64,000 nucleotides of DNA, taken from contig NZ_BJKK01000011.1 of NCBI RefSeq assembly GCF_006538325.1, positions 62,001 through 126,000 of the forward strand, given 5' to 3'. The DNA is from Alteromonas sp. KUL42. GTDB lineage: Bacteria > Pseudomonadota > Gammaproteobacteria > Enterobacterales > Alteromonadaceae. Within the stretch, counting starts at the first letter, position 1; the number at the start of each line of letters is the position of its first letter. The position numbers were made by a program, and so were the translations under genes. Of the stretch, positions 62,672 through 64,000 are shown one piece after another. Below the pieces are notes generated by a model, which had not been told where the DNA came from, ran no database searches, and saw only the letters and a list, made by a program, of their open reading frames with translations.

Positions 62672-64000
62672 ATGAGCGATACGTTAATAGAACTATCGCG
62701 GTGGCAATTTGCGTTAACCGCAATGTTCCACTTTATATTTGTACCCTTAACATTAGGGCTCAGCTTTTTACTTGCCATTATGGAATCGGTATACGTAATG
62801 ACAGGTAAAGAGATTTACAAGCAAATGACCCAGTTTTGGGGCAAATTGTTTGGTATTAACTTTGCCATCGGTGTAGCAACAGGCTTAACCATGGAATTCC
62901 AATTCGGTATGAATTGGTCGTACTATTCCCACTATGTAGGCGATATATTTGGTGCACCTTTGGCCATTGAAGGGTTAATGGCATTCTTCTTAGAATCGAC
63001 ATTTGTTGGCCTGTTCTTCTTTGGATGGGACAAAATGTCAAAGGTTAAGCACTTGGCAAGTACCTGGTTGGTGGCGATAGGTTCTAACTTCTCTGCATTA
63101 TGGATCCTAATTGCCAATGGTTGGATGCAATATCCTGTAGGTGCCGAATTTAACTTTGAAGCCATGCGCATGGAGATGACCAGTTTCGCTGAGGTTATCT
63201 TTAACCCTGTTGCTCAAGTGAAGTTTGTACACACTGTGTCAGCGGGCTATGTTACCGGTGCTATCTTCGTATTGGCTATTTCAAGCTACTACCTACTTAA
63301 TCACAAGCATATCGCTTTTGCCCGTCGCTCGTTTGCGATTGCAGCAAGCTTTGGCTTGGCAGCGACCCTATCAGTTATCGTATTAGGGGATGAAAGTGGT
63401 TATGAACTTGGTGACGTGCAAAAGGTGAAACTGGCTGCTGTTGAAGCTGAGTACAATACGCATCCCGCACCAGCGCCATTTACTGTGTTTGGTATTCCAA
63501 ATGATGAAAAGGAACAAACAGAGTATGCACTGCAAATTCCATGGGCCATGGGTATTATTGCAACGCGCTCGCTGACTGAAGAAGTGAAGGGCATTAAAGA
63601 CCTTAAAGAAGAGAATAAACTTCGTATTCTTGAAGGTATTAAAGCCTATGAAGTGCTAGATGATGTGCGCAATGGCACTGCGACAGCAGAGCAACGCGCA
63701 ACTTTCGAAGCGCATAAAGGCAGCCTCGGCTATGCTATGTTACTTGAGCCATTTACCAGTGATGTTGCTAATCCTTCCGACGCTGCGCTACAGCAAGCCG
63801 TAGATTACAGCATTCCACCAGTTGCCCCTTTGTTCTGGAGCTTCCGCTTGATGGTCGCGTCTGGCTTTATCATGCTGGCATTGTTTATTTGTGCTTTCTA
63901 CTTCAGTACTAAACACAAAATCACCAAACCTCGTTGGCTATTAAAAGCATCACTTTACAGCCTGCCATTGCCTTGGATAGCAAGTGAAGCAGGATGGTTT
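62672..64000 (+). CDS. cydA: Cytochrome bd ubiquinol oxidase subunit I (partial, 3' end beyond window)
   Basis: The frame runs from ATG 62672 (GGAG at 62661-62664) to the window edge with 443 codons. '[21 protein letters not shown]' carries the first heme-ligand His (about residue 20), '[17 protein letters not shown]' holds the second, and '[23 protein letters not shown]' and the Q-loop region with a long insert, ending '[14 protein letters not shown]', are present. This is the long-Q-loop CydA type, which oxidises ubiquinol and reduces O2 with high affinity. cydB should follow outside the window. Confidence 0.9.
   Translation, partial: MSDTLIELSRWQFALTAMFHFIFVPLTLGLSFLLAIMESVYVMTGKEIYKQMTQFWGKLFGINFAIGVATGLTMEFQFGMNWSYYSHYVGDIFGAPLAIEGLMAFFLESTFVGLFFFGWDKMSKVKHLASTWLVAIGSNFSALWILIANGWMQYPVGAEFNFEAMRMEMTSFAEVIFNPVAQVKFVHTVSAGYVTGAIFVLAISSYYLLNHKHIAFARRSFAIAASFGLAATLSVIVLGDESGYELGDVQKVKLAAVEAEYNTHPAPAPFTVFGIPNDEKEQTEYALQIPWAMGIIATRSLTEEVKGIKDLKEENKLRILEGIKAYEVLDDVRNGTATAEQRATFEAHKGSLGYAMLLEPFTSDVANPSDAALQQAVDYSIPPVAPLFWSFRLMVASGFIMLALFICAFYFSTKHKITKPRWLLKASLYSLPLPWIASEAGWF

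Overview
The window looks like a chromosomal segment of a marine gammaproteobacterium of the Alteromonas/Alteromonadaceae type. This is inferred from moderate G+C, three TonB-dependent receptors, a FadL porin, the NDH-2, YceI and cytochrome b561 set, three LysR regulators and cytochrome bd. No rRNA, tRNA, insertion sequence, integrase or CRISPR array was seen.

Layout. 1-3986 (minus): a tight six-gene operon built around a CsgG-like secretion lipoprotein fused to a peptidoglycan-binding domain, flanked by secreted repeat proteins that share one repeat motif. It resembles curli or the Caulobacter HfaABD holdfast anchor. 4078-5083: decaying genes, namely an OmpA-domain remnant and a frameshifted tail-anchored protein. 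5298-11960: assorted housekeeping and accessory genes (AraC regulator, DUF4097 protein, thioesterase, YhbW-like flavin oxidoreductase, diguanylate cyclase, lipase-like hydrolase). 12277-17248 (plus): a redox and small-molecule operon (DsbA-like, KynB-like cyclase, nitroreductase, YdcZ-type transporter, GNAT, LysR, flavodoxin). 17208-22864 (minus): a degenerate metallo-beta-lactamase-fold protein, a serine hydrolase, an ECF-type sigma operon with two small membrane partners, a frameshifted pseudo-esterase and a methyltransferase. 23043-38669: LysR genes, FadL, a lipoprotein nucleosidase, a TonB receptor, ndh, yceI, cytochrome b561, a CBS protein, ArfB and a siderophore-interacting protein with a Fur-like box. 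39075-45984: an MFS exporter with an upstream candidate small RNA or leader, and an RND/MMPL, LolA-like and outer-membrane protein trio.

46444-55194 is a zinc-starvation island. Two DUF3299 proteins, FolE2 (the zinc-flexible GTP cyclohydrolase), a MerC-type protein, a ZrgA/DUF2796 protein, a His-rich TonB receptor and an AztD-like His-rich propeller lipoprotein lie around one very good Zur box at 51307-51322, with a second shorter Zur-like palindrome at 46444.

55295-55924 holds an Ile/Leu-rich leader peptide with promoter, antiterminator and terminator. This is an ilv-type attenuator, but it leads into an NTF2-like gene rather than a biosynthetic gene. 56123-60189 holds a DUF3718 protein, a TauE/SafE exporter, and a Met-rich TonB receptor behind a DUF2946-like protein (probable copper handling). 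60291-64000 holds a PAS/Cys-rich sigma-54 activator, broken by a frameshift, next to a heme-binding DUF3365 protein and cydA. Both of those genes have -24/-12 type promoters, which suggests a sigma-54 circuit controlling cytochrome bd.

Four genes (near 5011, 21188, 35751 and 60841) are each broken at a short A or T run. Homopolymer errors in the assembly, or real recent mutations, should be settled before these are called pseudogenes.
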